This document shows positions 34,553 through 46,254 of a DNA stretch of 64,000 nucleotides, one piece after another. Origin of the DNA: Crossaster papposus (taxonomy: Eukaryota > Echinodermata > Asteroidea > Velatida > Solasteridae). The notes beneath the pieces are model-generated. The model saw only the letters and a list, made by a program, of their open reading frames with translations, ran no database searches and was not told where the DNA came from. Both the position numbers and the translations under genes were made by a program. Positions within the stretch are counted from its first letter, which is position 1. Every line of letters begins with the position of its first letter. The stretch covers positions 1,612,001 through 1,676,000 of the forward strand of contig JBAIAA010000412.1 in assembly GCA_037893245.1 (NCBI GenBank). Reading direction: 5' to 3'.

Positions 34553-34746
34553 CTGGTACACGAATATATCTCCAGTTTTGTCATCGGGTGTGATGAAGCC
34601 ATAGCCCTTGGAGACGTCAAACCACTTGCACCGACCATGGCACAGCTTGCCTTCACCGGCCGTCGGTGACGCCTTGCTGCTGGGCGCCTCTGCCGCTTCG
34701 CCCGTTGGTGAATCGCTGCCCGTTGGTGAATCGCCTCCCGTACCAT
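34553..34746 (-). CDS. Lin-28, exon encoding first half of cold-shock domain
   Basis: 194 bases between an acceptor (AACTTTTCTTCAG) and a strong donor (CAG|GTGAGC). After a low-complexity N-terminal part (GGDSPTGSDSPTGEAAEAP) it reads GRCKWFDVSKGYGFITPDDK and then TGDIFVYQ. These are the Lin-28 cold-shock RNA-binding motifs: CKWF, RNP1-like KGYGFI, and RNP2-like DIFVYQ. Most relatives have His rather than Tyr in FVHQ. The exon starts with two bases of a codon, so the preceding exon must end in phase 1. The donor is phase 0, matching the exon at 26513. Confidence 0.93.
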
Positions 34747-36378
34747 CTGAAGAAAAGTTAAAGATGTAGAGTAAATGAAATTGCAGGGACGAATTAGTAA
34801 CTACAGAGTTATACTGTTTTATAGATCTGCCAATAAATATAGGTTTTCCCGGTACATTTTCGCTAAATGTGCGGCCAATTTAATTTTCGTGCGTTCGAAT
34901 TAAATCGATTTTGCCTCTCCAGTTTTTACCGTGTTTCAATTTCAGAATTCGGGCATTCAATTTAGTTTTGAGCAATTTGAGACATTCGAATTTCTTTAGA
35001 AATTTGTTCAATTTAGCATATCGTCGTTCTTTTTCGTTTTATTGAATTGTTAAATTGGATGGTTATTTTGTTAAATCGAAGGACGCTATAGTACTTTTGC
35101 CTATAGTCATAAAACGAAATTGAATCGATACAATAATACCACTTGACTCGAAAATGCTAGAACATTAGGAGCCATGATGTTACAGGATGCTTTAGACTGT
35201 CATTCCCTAACAGTCCAGTAACGTATTTCGTGATAATGTGGTCATTTTTGTTTTGTTTCAAGTAAAACAAATGTTGTTTATAGTTCACACAGCCGGTCTG
35301 TACAAATGGTAAACTGAGGACGACTATTTCACGGCGGGCGCACGGGGACATTGCGGGAAGAGACTGGTCCGTAGGCGGTTCAGGCGGTAAGGAAACTAGG
35401 TCATTCGGAGAAAAATAGCTACCACGCAAAGCTTATGACCAGAAAAACAAATATTTTCATCATTTCTTCAAACAAGTGTTAATCACGAAAGTGCGAGTTT
35501 GTTTAGACACGTGTGCAAATGCCTTATATTCAAACAAAACGCGCCTTAATTTGTTAATTTTTTTTCGGATTCGTTTTCTACGCTTATATTTCTCCCGTTC
35601 CACTAACGCTAACACTAACCGAACGTTGGCAAAACGTTCGCAACCTTTTTGTGCACCGTACCAAACAAATGAAAAAATATCGTTCGCGATCGTTATTATA
35701 CTTCCTTCAATGCTACAACGAAGCAGTATTTCTTAGTCCCAAATTTATGCTATACACCGGAAGTATGGTTACAGTCCACACTTTCCGTAGGCGGATGGGT
35801 GACCCAGTTACGTTTCCAATTTCTCGATAGAAATATGGAAACAGCTGGTAATACTAATATTAATCTAATTTTAAAAAGTAGGCCTATAGTACAGGCGAAA
35901 TACTTCATTTTGTTAAGAGAACCTCCCACAAATTGCAACCTCAAAAAATTACCACAGTTCATTTTGATAAGGTCCCTAAAATGACATACTAAAAGTCTCA
36001 ACAAATCTAAATGGATTATGCTTAATTTGCTATAAACTCGTTATTACCTGCTGTGTAATAAATTGATTACCATATTTTTGGTGTTTTTTTCTTTCTATTT
36101 TGTGAAAAGTTTATTTTGGTAATTCAACTTACACATCCTTTTCTTCAATAACATTTTCTAAAGCATATTGAATAATTATGAGAACAGAATAATGATACAA
36201 AATGACTTGCGCGCAGTTACATCGTCTCCAGATATCAAGTAGGCCTACACACAGATGAGCTTCAAACTCACCAAGTTGCTTACTGGTACAGTTTCCATAT
36301 TAAAACCTTTAATTATGTTAAAATTATGTTAACGATTATTATGTATTAGGTTCTGTGGTGCAATTACACTTCGCTGCG
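34747..36378. other. Presumed lin-28 intron, 5' part
   Basis: No exon recognised. A possible short exon on the minus strand near 36298 (ATG followed by TTG|GTGAGT) was considered but its phase does not fit lin-28. The part near 35597-35650 has words like the 19541-19984 TIR (CGTTCCACTAACGC, GAACGTTGGC). Confidence 0.4.
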
Positions 36379-36720
36379 TTAAAGGTAGAATACACCTTTG
36401 GTATTTGCTTGAATTATCCTGAATGGGTGGATTTGGGGTTTGTATTTTATAGTAAATATCGTTAAACGGACCTGTCCAAAGTTTTACATTCATGGATGCG
36501 GATAAAAGTAAGAAAAACGGCGTTCGTTTCCAGCGTTTATAGGCAGTGGTTCTTATGTTAATGTTGTTCTTGTTTTTTTCGTGAACAATTAGAGAGTATC
36601 TAGCGCAACCTTTTTGCTGGATGCCTGCAATCGTTATTTACTTTTAAATAAAGTAAGATATTTTCTAATAATTTGGTAGTAAAAATTTTCGATATCGGAA
36701 AATGGTGTATATACCTTTAA
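36379..36720 (+). mobile_element. TTAA-flanked MITE, plus orientation, intact ends
   Basis: Begins TTAAAGGTAGAATACACCTT at 36379 and ends GGTGTATATACCTTTAA at 36720, with TTAA at each extreme. It contains AATATCGTTAAACGGACCTG and GGATGCCTGCAATCGTTATT, as in other copies. 342 bp, no coding capacity. This is the cleanest representative of the family in the window. Confidence 0.88.
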
Positions 36721-38824
36721 TTACTTATAAATTAGTACACAGCCCTCGTCCGCCATTATTATGATTATAAACGCGTGGAGTAATCGCGATCCAGCCACTA
36801 AACGACCCCCGACCTCGACAGGTGTTGAACAATCCACTGGATCTGATCGGGTCAGCAGGTGTCCAGTTTCGGCCGTCCAAAAAGGGCGCGCAAGTAAGTG
36901 GCCATTCGGTCTTGTTCTTTTTAGCTCAGGGCCAACGGGCTTAACCATGTAGCTGTATAATTGTAGCATGGAGGTAGGAAACCGTCAATGATTGTAGGAA
37001 CAGTTCTCCAATTTACAAAGCTGCATATGTGTGCGTGAATAAACAACGCACAATCGAAGAGGCACGCAACAGATGACTCTCTACGTAAATGTTTTCATTC
37101 TGTGTGGTGCGGATAATTGAATGTGCGAGTCCTGCGTTGTAAAATATCCAGGGTCCGGGGCCACCTTATTGGGCCAAAAGGTTTTAGATAACACACACGT
37201 TGCGAATGACCTTGCGCATGTATGCAAGGCGTTCAACCAGCGATTTAGTAAATGAAGTATTAAATATTTCCGGCCTGTGTTTGGGGTGTGCCAGGTGCGA
37301 ACATACATACGCGTTTAGGGTAGGTTTACGGTACAAACCGGTACAGTGTGTTTGAGATTGTCCATGTTAAGAGCTCCGTCCGAGGTTTGCTGTCACTTGT
37401 TAGCATTATCACCCAGTAACCCTTTTTGATATCCACAATGCATCTTGGGTCTCGATGACAAACAAACCTCAGATAATCTGTGCACAAACCGAAGTACAAG
37501 CTACAATTTTCATTTCATTTCTCCTCATTGTTTATCAGGAATTTTACACATTGTCGCATTAGTTTAACCATGGAGAAATAAGAAGGCAATTGAAATACAA
37601 TCAATTTAAAAATGAATACTGAAAGCCTATTAAAGTAGAAAACAGATTTTGGAAACCCCTTTTTAGAAACCAGCTTCGTTATCATTAATATTAGTGTTAT
37701 ACCCTGCTGATGTTGACCAATCAGAATCGAGATGTCAAGCTCACGCATCCAACAACATTCAAACACTGACCAATTACAACAGTTCTACTCTTCGGCAGCA
37801 CTGCCGCGGCCAACTCAAACTGGCCTGGTCGCTCAGCAAAAAATCAAGGCCAACCAATTTTTGTTATATATACGCCACACCTTCCTGAACAATCGTCACA
37901 AATTTCTTCTACAGCAATCCGTAGACGGTACTCAGAGAGCGTCAAATGCAAAGTCCCATACCAAGTCAAACATACTTTTTAAAAGTGCCAAAGTGTGTTG
38001 TCCGAACAACAGAATGTCTGTACAAATCGAATGGCCAACACAGAAGCAATAGTCTGCTTCGGAAGTTTATATGCCAAAACAGTCTAAAAAACCACGGCAT
38101 AAGCGAGCAAATCTTGGTTTTTACCAGCGCCACAGTAATCGATGGTTTTACAAAATTGAGGGAACCCTTTCCTCCCAACACCAACTGGCAAATCCACGAC
38201 GTACGCGAACAGCTGTCATGTATGTGAAATTCATACTCATTTTTCCTATTACATGTTTATTGGCTAAACCCTCTCACGTGACCGGACCCCGCCCTCATTA
38301 ACGCCGCCTAAGCTTGCGTAATACTATAGGGCCTACCAACGAGTCCGGATTTTACAACGCGGAGTCTATAATTCATACCACACCGGCCCGGTGAAACGGA
38401 AATTCCCATCTGTCACATAGTAAAGGTATTCTTTCCATCGTACGAACGTGAAACATTCATTATTTGCAATGCCTGAATATTAAAATCCTTCCCACTTGAT
38501 TGGTCAGAGCGCGACCGTGCAAAGAAAGTAGTTCATCGTTGAATAAAACCATTGGACAGAAACTGTCAATGCGCGTGTCAATGCACATGATCAAGGATCA
38601 GGATCCACCAATCTGATGACGGGCACGGTTTTGTATAAAAAAGAAAATGTAATGCCAAGTTGACTCCGAATCGCACTCTTGAATGCTGTATCTTCACTCT
38701 TAATATGTCAATGTCGAGTGGAATAAAAAGTCATATCTAGAGATATGCATGTAGAGCATGTCCTGATGATGCGTTGTGGCAGTACAGACGAAACGTTTAG
38801 GCCTACATAATCATAGAGCTATAT
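36721..38824. other. Non-coding stretch
   Basis: No gene recognised. The segment at about 38405-38500 resembles the lin-28-intron inverted repeat at 26735-26900 (CCATCTGTCA, GTGAAACATTC, TGCCTGAATA). Confidence 0.4.
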
Positions 38825-40518
38825 TAAATTACTAGAGCGCTGGCACGATGTACAAAGTGATGCGAGCTGGGCGCATCCACGTTTGTGCACAAACCTATGG
38901 AAACCTCACAATTGTGTACGGCTTTTGTACGGCTATTTGCATATCTGCGTTTGTATTCTATACAGTGCGTTACCAAAGCCGATACGCCCAAAACCGAAAC
39001 GAATGGTTAGCAAATGAGCGCAAATGCGTGTGTGTATCCGCGCGCTGCAGATGAATTTGCCTTGACTTGTTTTAAATTTGCATGACGCGCGTAAGCTGTT
39101 TGCGTCTGTTTTACTTGCACGCGCGTTGCATTTAGAGTACACTTTCAAAATTTAATCTATCTATTTTTATTATGATCTACAAGCACGCACATGAATTCAA
39201 AATGTCTGCGCGCAGAATGGATTCAAAGTACCTCTGCGCCAACCTCGTACCCATGGCTACGATCTTGCTGCGCCATGTTTTCCTATCATGCCTTGCGCGA
39301 TCTTAAGTGAAGGAACGCGCACGCGCCCATTAGCCTCTGTCATGAAATGACGAAAATCAACCGAAGAGGGCGTTTTGCGGAAATTTGTTAATATGGCTTC
39401 CGAGCTCTCGCGTAAGACTAACGTAATTAGCTATACCATGGAGGAAAGACAACAGATAGTTAGCTTTTGCGGGGCAATACTAAATAAAAAAATGGCCAAT
39501 CATAAAACTAGATTTGCTTTCCTGCACTTGAAAAGACCCGCCGTGTATTTAAGCTCCTTAGAAAACCGGTAGTAAGCCCAACATTTTAACAATTTTTTTT
39601 TCCAGTGGCACTGAACTGAAGCTTTATTTGAATGCCATATATTTGAATGCCATACAGTAAACAAATTCTGGGGCCAATTCATACAAGCAATATTCTTTTT
39701 GCATTTTTAATTTTTTTTTTGGACATCAAATTTAAAATTGGGGCTTTACACACACGCACTTAGTTTACATAATTACTATGGACGTTAAACCTCAACATTC
39801 CTGATCCTGCAATGCTAATTTAAAAACCAACCAGTTTTAATATCTTTCACCCTTTTATTGACTGAAACCTTACATGGGTCATAAATGACATTTACTATAA
39901 AAAGAAGTTCGTAAATATAAACTTGGATTCTCCAAGAATTATTCAATTGCGCCACGACTTAGGGAATACTCGGTCGATTGTGTGCCAAACTTTCTGGACG
40001 CCACCGTTTGTTTGTTTTTCGGACTAAGTTTACACCTAAATTGTTAAGGGTAAATAGCAAGCATTAATAACATTAACATGGTAAATGTACAATGAATTTG
40101 CAGTTTGTCAACAAAGAAGTTTGGCAACATTGCATGAGGAAAGTCGGCCCAACATTAACTGTTTATAAACAATGTAAACGTCGAAGTACAGCTATAGCTA
40201 CACACGTACGTATAGCACAGCACACTTTCACCAACTGACCATTTTTTCAGTCGCTGTTTCTTTCTTTCGTAATTTTACGGTTTTGGATGACATTTAGCCT
40301 TATGCCTACGGTTTATTCTTCCGAAATAGCCACAGCCTTTAGAGCTTCGTCGTAAGCCATTAAGTTCTGACATTGACGACACACGTGTTGCTGTTGTTAA
40401 GCGCCGCCATCTTGACAATTTTCCGCGCGTTGACCTTTTAGAAAGGTCATGACAGAGGCTAATGGAGTCGAGGCTGCCTCTGCGCGTAAGAATGAAGAGT
40501 TAGCGCTCTAGTAATTTA
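38825..40518. mobile_element. Possible 1.7-kb TIR element
   Basis: A 17-bp perfect inverted repeat, TAAATTACTAGAGCGCT at 38825-38841 and its complement at 40502-40518, bounds the region. CATTAGCCTCTGTCATGA near 39328 is inverted near 40449 as TCATGACAGAGGCTAATG, giving a second inverted pair, and the outer third is rich in GCGC-containing words. No transposase frame is visible. The small frame at 39375-39572 is unrecognised. It could be a decayed transposon or two unrelated repeats. Confidence 0.5.
39243..39303 (+). repeat. Dispersed repeat, copy 2
   Basis: CATGGCTACGATCTTGCTGC followed by GCCATGTTTTCC matches 20565-20632 in the same orientation. Confidence 0.7.
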
Positions 40519-40559
40519 TTATAACTCCATGCAGGTACATAATTATATACGTACATATA

Positions 40560-40629
40560 GTTTGAAAACCCAGGAAAGTTTGTACTGTTTTCTACACACA
40601 ACAGTACAAACTTTCCTTTGTTTTCAAAC
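40560..40629. repeat. Hairpin with 30-bp stem and 10-base loop
   Basis: Arms 40560-40589 and 40600-40629 are complementary at all but two or three positions. The innermost 17 pairs, GGAAAGTTTGTACTGTT with its complement, are perfect, and the loop is TTCTACACAC. At 70 nt it has microRNA-precursor dimensions. It may also be a tiny foldback element; there is no family evidence. It lies 14 bp from a TTAA MITE. Confidence 0.8.
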
Positions 40630-40642
40630 TTTTTATTTCTCC

Positions 40643-41030
40643 TTAAAAGGTAGAATACACGATTGGTAATTGCTTGAATTATCAGGAATAAGTGGATTTG
40701 GGTGTTGTATTTGATAGTGAATATCGTTTCTGATCTGTCCGAAGTTTTACAATCATGGATGCCAAGAAAAAAAGCAAACAAAGCGGCGTTCGTTTTCAAC
40801 CAGCGTCGGGCAGTTGTTCTTGTTGTTAAGTTGTTTTTTTCGTGATCGCCGTCCAGCGATCGTGATTTTTTTTAAATATTTTTTTTTCGAAACAATTACA
40901 GGATATCTATACCGCAATCCTTTTGCTGGAAGCCTAGAATCATTATTTACTTTCAAATAAGTAAAATATTTCTCAATAATTCGGTCGTAAAAATGTTTCG
41001 ATATCTGCAAATGGTGTATACAGCAATTTA
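40643..41030 (+). mobile_element. TTAA-flanked MITE, plus orientation
   Basis: Starts TTAAAAGGTAGAATACACGA and continues through ATTGCTTGAATTATCAGGAA and GTCCGAAGTTTTACAATCAT. It ends near GCAAATGGTGTATACAGCAA; the right TTAA is degenerate (TTTA). No coding capacity. Confidence 0.83.
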
Positions 41031-41107
41031 TACAGATAATAGTAGATATAGTACAATCATAGAGGAATAGGGTATCCCATACTCAAATCGTTCGGATAAA
41101 CACTCAC

Positions 41108-41135
41108 CGTTGCGGCGAAGTCGTATCTCCTGCAT
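41108..41135 (-). CDS. Candidate lin-28 first coding exon (start codon)
   Basis: ATG at 41135 opens nine codons (MQEIRLRRN) plus one base, then a strong donor, G|GTGAGT. The single leftover G joins the AT at the start of the cold-shock exon to give GAT (Asp), exactly the phase required. Against it: the peptide is very short and generic, the frame is open upstream, and an acceptor-like TTTTCAG about 20 bp upstream could make this an internal exon. A rival start is at 48724. Confidence 0.35.
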
Positions 41136-41654
41136 CCTAAATCTCGGTGTGAGAAACTGAAAATTCTGTATTGAGTACGGCAGTAAGTCTGTGCATTAAA
41201 TTATCGGGGAATTAGTTGATGGTGGACTGCCTGAAATCGCCCATATGTGCACTCTACAAAGAAAACGTCAGTGCAATCAGATATTGATATCTTTCGCCGG
41301 CGTCTTCGTCAAACCTAGACAATACTTTGATAACCTGGAAATACGTCTCAAGTTTAGTCTAGACGTCTTTGACGAGGGTGATTGTAACACTGATGCAGGC
41401 GTATATAGGTTACGTGATAATTACCTATTGTCTTGACATTGGCAGTGAACTGGCAGCATACGTAATTATTCCGCGCAACCTCGTTCCCAAATTAGGTAGA
41501 GTTTTTAATTTAAATATGAACGGTGCCGTTCTCCTGGCGACGGAGAGAGTATGAACCGTTTGAAGAGTCGAGCCTCAAAACCGGTTCTTTCAGAAGCAGT
41601 ACTTCTTTACACTGCCGAACGACAAACGCGGAAAAACAAACAGAAATAAAAACA
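41136..41654. other. Non-coding stretch
   Basis: Possible 5' leader of lin-28 if the 41135 start is right. The plus-strand frames at 41245-41554 are not recognised. Confidence 0.35.
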
Positions 41655-42006
41655 TTTGTGATTGTAGAACTTCGGACAGGTCAGTATATTTTACTATAAA
41701 ATAATTCAAAGAATTACCAATGGTGTATCCTACCTTTACATCCACCCATTACTGATAATTCAAGCATACCAATTGTGTATTCTACCATTACATCCACCTA
41801 TTCCTGATATTTCAAGCAATTACCAATGGTGTATCCTACCTTTACATCCCCCATTCCTGATAATTCAAGCAATTTCCAATGGTGTATCCTACCTTTACAT
41901 CTACCCATTCCTGATAATTCAAGCAATTACCAATGGTGTATCCTACCTTTACATCCACCCATTTCTGATAATTCAAGCAATTACCAATGGTGTATTCTAC
42001 CTTTAA
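41655..42006 (-). mobile_element. TTAA MITE end with tandemly amplified terminus
   Basis: The left part (ACTTCGGACAGGTCAG and TTTACTATAAAATA) is the minus-oriented family. The terminal block TTCAAGCAATTACCAATGGT followed by GTATCCTACCTTT is then repeated about five or six times at a spacing of roughly 55 bp, finishing with CTACCTTTAA at 42006. The repeated unit is the outermost end of the element, so the transposon terminus has been amplified in place. The plus-strand frames here are repeat artefacts. Confidence 0.85.
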
Positions 42007-43715
42007 AGAATTATTGATCGTAATGGGTAAGATCAAAGTGGAAAAAAAGGATGGGAAAATAATCATTGTAAGGAATATTATTATCATGATAAATTAACAT
42101 AAAATATTTGACCTGATATGGCCGTGAGTGTTTACTGTCGCATACCAAGGGATCGATTCGGTCGTGTTTGGGTTGTTACGTAACAACTTCCGAAGCAAAG
42201 AAATAAGACCGCCGAGTATGGAGTCCGTGGATTGGGCCACTGGGTTGAAGGAGGCGTGGTTTGAGCAAAGTCCACACATGACGCGCTGACTGGACCAATC
42301 AGTTGCCAGCTGGGGCGCGCAGGTTACGACCAGTCCGTGGGAATTGACCGCGATGCGGAAACGACAGATTAGGGCCGAAAAATTCAAGGCTACATCAGAT
42401 TTGGAAACTGTTAGCATATTAAGCAAGTATTACGAATTCTAATTCATTTCACCTCCCTTTTATATCAATCTTAAAGAGAAAATACATGTACAACATTTGA
42501 AAACACCCAACAAAGAAATTACTAAATTATCACAAAATAATTTCTTGGACTGTTGTTAGGGAATGACAATCTGAATCATTCTGTTAAATCGTGGCTCCTG
42601 GTGTGCTGACATTTTCAACTTTCAAGTAAATTGGTACTTTTGTAAAAACAAAACCGACTGTTTTTAACTATTGCTCCTAATTTTTCATATTAGTTATTCC
42701 TCATTTTATTTGGCAATTGATTACGCATGAAGGGGTACAACTGATTTTCTGATCTTACAAGTCTCCAACGTTTATAAATTGCTCTGTTTCATCTTAAGCG
42801 GCGTCTGGGAACCAGACTACAAGAAAAATACTGTTTTCATGGTTTTTCCAGCATCTACGAACACAAACCTTTAAACAAAAAGCTTACTTTTAATAAAAAC
42901 AAATGTTCTTCGTAAAAAATATATGCCTTCACACTGAAATGGGGCATTTCTGGTATTACATGCACTTATTTTAATCTTGCAAGATGGCTAAATATATACC
43001 TATAGGTTTGGAATTTTGTGCAAATATTGCCTCATTGAAATGTATGTTATATCGTTCTTTACAGGCTCGTGTTTTTGTTTGAATACTATTATACAGGTTT
43101 TATAGAAAATGTGCAAGCAAGTTAATTAAGTGGAATGTGTTCGTAAAACAATCGTATAGCATGATGATAAAACAGTATGTTCTTCTTTTTTTTCAAAGTA
43201 AAAAAATTCGTTTTGTTATAGTACACTTCGTCAACTCAAGTGTAATGAATTATAGCTCGTCTGTATGTATATGTAATAACTATCGGTTTGAACTAGTTAG
43301 CCGCAAAAAGGTGAAGCGCTTACACGTTTCTCTGCGTTACATCGCGTACATTTTGTCGCAATTATTGTTCCTAATAATAGTTATCGGATCAAAGAGTTAT
43401 CAAGTTCAGATGATACTGATATAGCTTTCCTTTTTATCGAAACCTATTTCCCGAATTCTAATTAGTCATAAATTGACTTCAACGTCAAAAGAAACCTTAG
43501 GAGAAAATGGAAAAGGGAGATGAACGAGGAATATAACCTTGAAAGCGATTACTAACTAATCGAAATCAAAGTCACACACATCCTTCTGATACTGACAATA
43601 AAATCAATTGAATAAGTATATCTTTACAACTATCCCAAAAGTATAACCACCAAATTATTGTTCAAAACTTGACTTAAAATTCCCTGTAAAATTATTCCTT
43701 CTTGCATGCTGTCAT
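42007..43715. other. Non-coding stretch
   Basis: No gene recognised on either strand; AT-rich. One TACATGTA near 42485. Confidence 0.45.
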
Positions 43716-44054
43716 TTAAGGATACACCATTTCCCAGATCTCGAAAAAAATTACTACCGAATTATTAAGAAATATCTTACTCATTTGAAAGTAAATAATG
43801 ATTGTAGGCATCCAGCAAAATGATTGCCCTAGATATCCTATAATTGTTTCAAAACGTCGCGAAAAAAACCAACATAAGAATTACTGCCCAACACCGGTTG
43901 AAAACGAACGCCGTTTTTCTTGCTTTCCTCGGCATCCACGATTGTAACACTTTAGAGGGGTCAGATAAACGATATTTACTATAAAATACAACCCTTCCTA
44001 AATCCACCATTCGTGATAATTCAAGCAATTACCAATGGTGTATACTACCTTTAA
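43716..44054 (-). mobile_element. TTAA-flanked MITE, minus orientation
   Basis: Begins TTAAGGATACACCATTTCCC at 43716, contains GGCATCCAGCAAAATGATTG and GGTTGAAAACGAACGCCGTT, and ends ATGGTGTATACTACCTTTAA at 44054. TTAA is present at both ends. Confidence 0.86.
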
Positions 44055-45804
44055 GAAAACTTGAAAGAAGTCCAAAAATGCGCCTCGGAGACGCATTTTT
44101 AGACATTTCTATTAGTGTAGTTATTTCAAAATCGAAATCTTAGAATGTTATGTATTTTTAATATACAGTATTCATAGAGCTAAAACTTTGTCGGGTTAGT
44201 TGTCAAGCACCATTCTTGAAAACTGTTACTGTGTTAGTGCTATAACGATAATAATGCACAACTTACAAATGGTATACTAGAATTTGAATTGCCATTTTTT
44301 CGGGTTTAGTAAAACAACTCGCAGTCGCAAGAGAAGTGTTAAAAACCATAACAACAACAATCACACAAAAAGGACTTCTGTGCCGTCCTGTATATTTCAC
44401 GATTGAGTACTTATTGGCAAACATCCAACAATTAGACAATCGGTTGGTACGGGGAACGCATTACTGGTGCTGATTAATACAGTAAAGTAATTAATTCAAT
44501 GCAGTGCTTTGTTGCTCTGGTGTACATGTAATTATGCAGAAACACTTATGTCGATTTCGGAAGAGAGACAACAACACGATGTATCTAAACCATTAAGATA
44601 TTTTTCTTTGTTGCCAACAGGAAAGATGGGATTAATGAAACATAACCTGTTGGTTTTTAGATATTCAATTTTTATCTTGGCCGACAACAACGAGCGTGGA
44701 TCCAAAAGCTTTTCTTAAACGTAGAACGCTAATTCTATCTAATGAGGTTACTACCAAGTTCCAACGTTTTGGAGCTTTCGAACTTTGTTTAATCAAATTT
44801 GATGGGCAAAATTCCAAATTCCTACTTTTCTTAGGAAACTGTTGGATCATGGATAATATAAGTTGACACGAAGTGACCCCGTGAAAAACCGCGAATTACC
44901 AAAGCGTCAACTTTTCCGACGGCCCCTGGTATTTTTCCATGCATAATGAGGTCAAGTTTGACCACGGGATCACGACCTCTGCATGGGCAACAAAATACAT
45001 GTAGCCACCATTGGTTGTGATCATCTTTGTACACAAAAAAAACACCCAAAATGATCGTTGACTGCGGGGTATGCGAAACAGGAAAAGGAACGCGATTTGT
45101 AAACTATAGCCTACAAGACAAAAAGTCCACAAATTACAGCATAAATACATCTGCAATTGTCATGTTTTAGAAAACAATTTCCGGCTGATTAAAAAAGGTG
45201 AACTGCTGTCCAGAAAGGGACGAGAATATTTAGAGCAAACATATCAAAATGGCTTATGTTTAGGCCAAGAAAAAGGCGGGAACGTTGTGATTATTGTGAA
45301 CAATAACAACTCCGCTCGCCACGCATAATAGATGGGTACATTGCATGGTTTGATCAAGTGAAAACTCGAAAAGGGACATTTCTAGAATTTTTGTTTTATG
45401 CCTTTGGCTGATCAGTTGCTGAGATTCAGCGAGAAATATTCTAGCACGATTCAAGATTGTGTTACCGTGAAACGGCAACTGGAGCTATACATTTCGATAC
45501 CGAGATGCAACATCGTGGATATATTCCACGATTCCTGCTGTTTTACAATCTGAATAATCGTGGACGGCGGTGGGCATGGAACTGGAAATACAGTGGCATA
45601 ATGTTGCAAAAGCTAAACCAAGTACAATTTTCTCCTGGAATTTTTTTTTTCAAAAACTTCAAATGACTGCAAACGACTAAACATAAGTGTGCAATTCATT
45701 GTGAACTAGCTTGAAAATGTAAAAAAAAATCCCGCCGTGGTGAATGGATTTAATCAATAACCATTTTGTTTCGAATTAAACTGTTTTTAAAATTTTAAAT
45801 TACA
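44055..45804. other. Non-coding stretch
   Basis: A 13-bp hairpin at 44070-44104 (GTCCAAAAATGCG and its near complement) directly follows the MITE. No gene recognised; the longer frames have no family resemblance. Confidence 0.4.
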
Positions 45805-46254
45805 TACACTCGCAAAACACGTATTAACATTTTGTTGGTTAAACAAGTTGGTTAAAATGTTAACCAACAATGTGTAAATATTTCAAATTTGACCAATGTT
45901 GGATATCTGTTTAACCCAACGTTGGGCAAATGTTTTTACAATTTGTTTTAACCAACGGTTGTTTTGTTCAACTGGTAACCAACATTTGGTACAAATGAAT
46001 ACATCTGTCAATTTTTTGTTATGTTTAACCAAATTTAACCAACATTGGGTAGATGTACTAATTTGTACCAACCGTTGGTTACCAGCCGGTGAACAACACA
46101 ACACTGCCAAAACAAAAGAGTAAAACAGAATTGCCCAACGTTTGAAAAAATGTACTCCACATTGGTCAAATTGAAAAAAATGTACACATTGTTGTTGAAC
46201 ATTTTAATAAACTGTTTTAACCAAGAACATTTTAATACATGTTTTAGGAGTGTA
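45805..46254. mobile_element. TA-flanked foldback MITE rich in TTAACCAAC palindromes
   Basis: The body (45807-46252) starts CACTCGCAAAACACGTATTA and ends AATACATGTTTTAGGAGTG, inverted to each other, with TA outside both ends. The interior is largely self-complementary, with many TTAACCAACATTGG and CCAACGTTGG words, so the whole 446 bp could fold into a hairpin. No coding capacity. Frames on both strands are repeat artefacts. Confidence 0.83.

Noticed and set aside
36289..36312. Minus-strand ATG followed by a TTG|GTGAGT donor as lin-28 first exon
   Set aside because: The donor is strong, but the exon would end in phase 0 while the cold-shock exon needs phase 1.
41773..42006. Frames with a repeated Ile-Pro-Asp-Asn peptide
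   Set aside because: They are translations of the tandemly amplified MITE terminus.
45883..46123. Frames on both strands with Asn/Thr/Trp-rich peptides
   Set aside because: The region is the self-complementary TA-flanked MITE; the mirrored frames follow from its palindromes.
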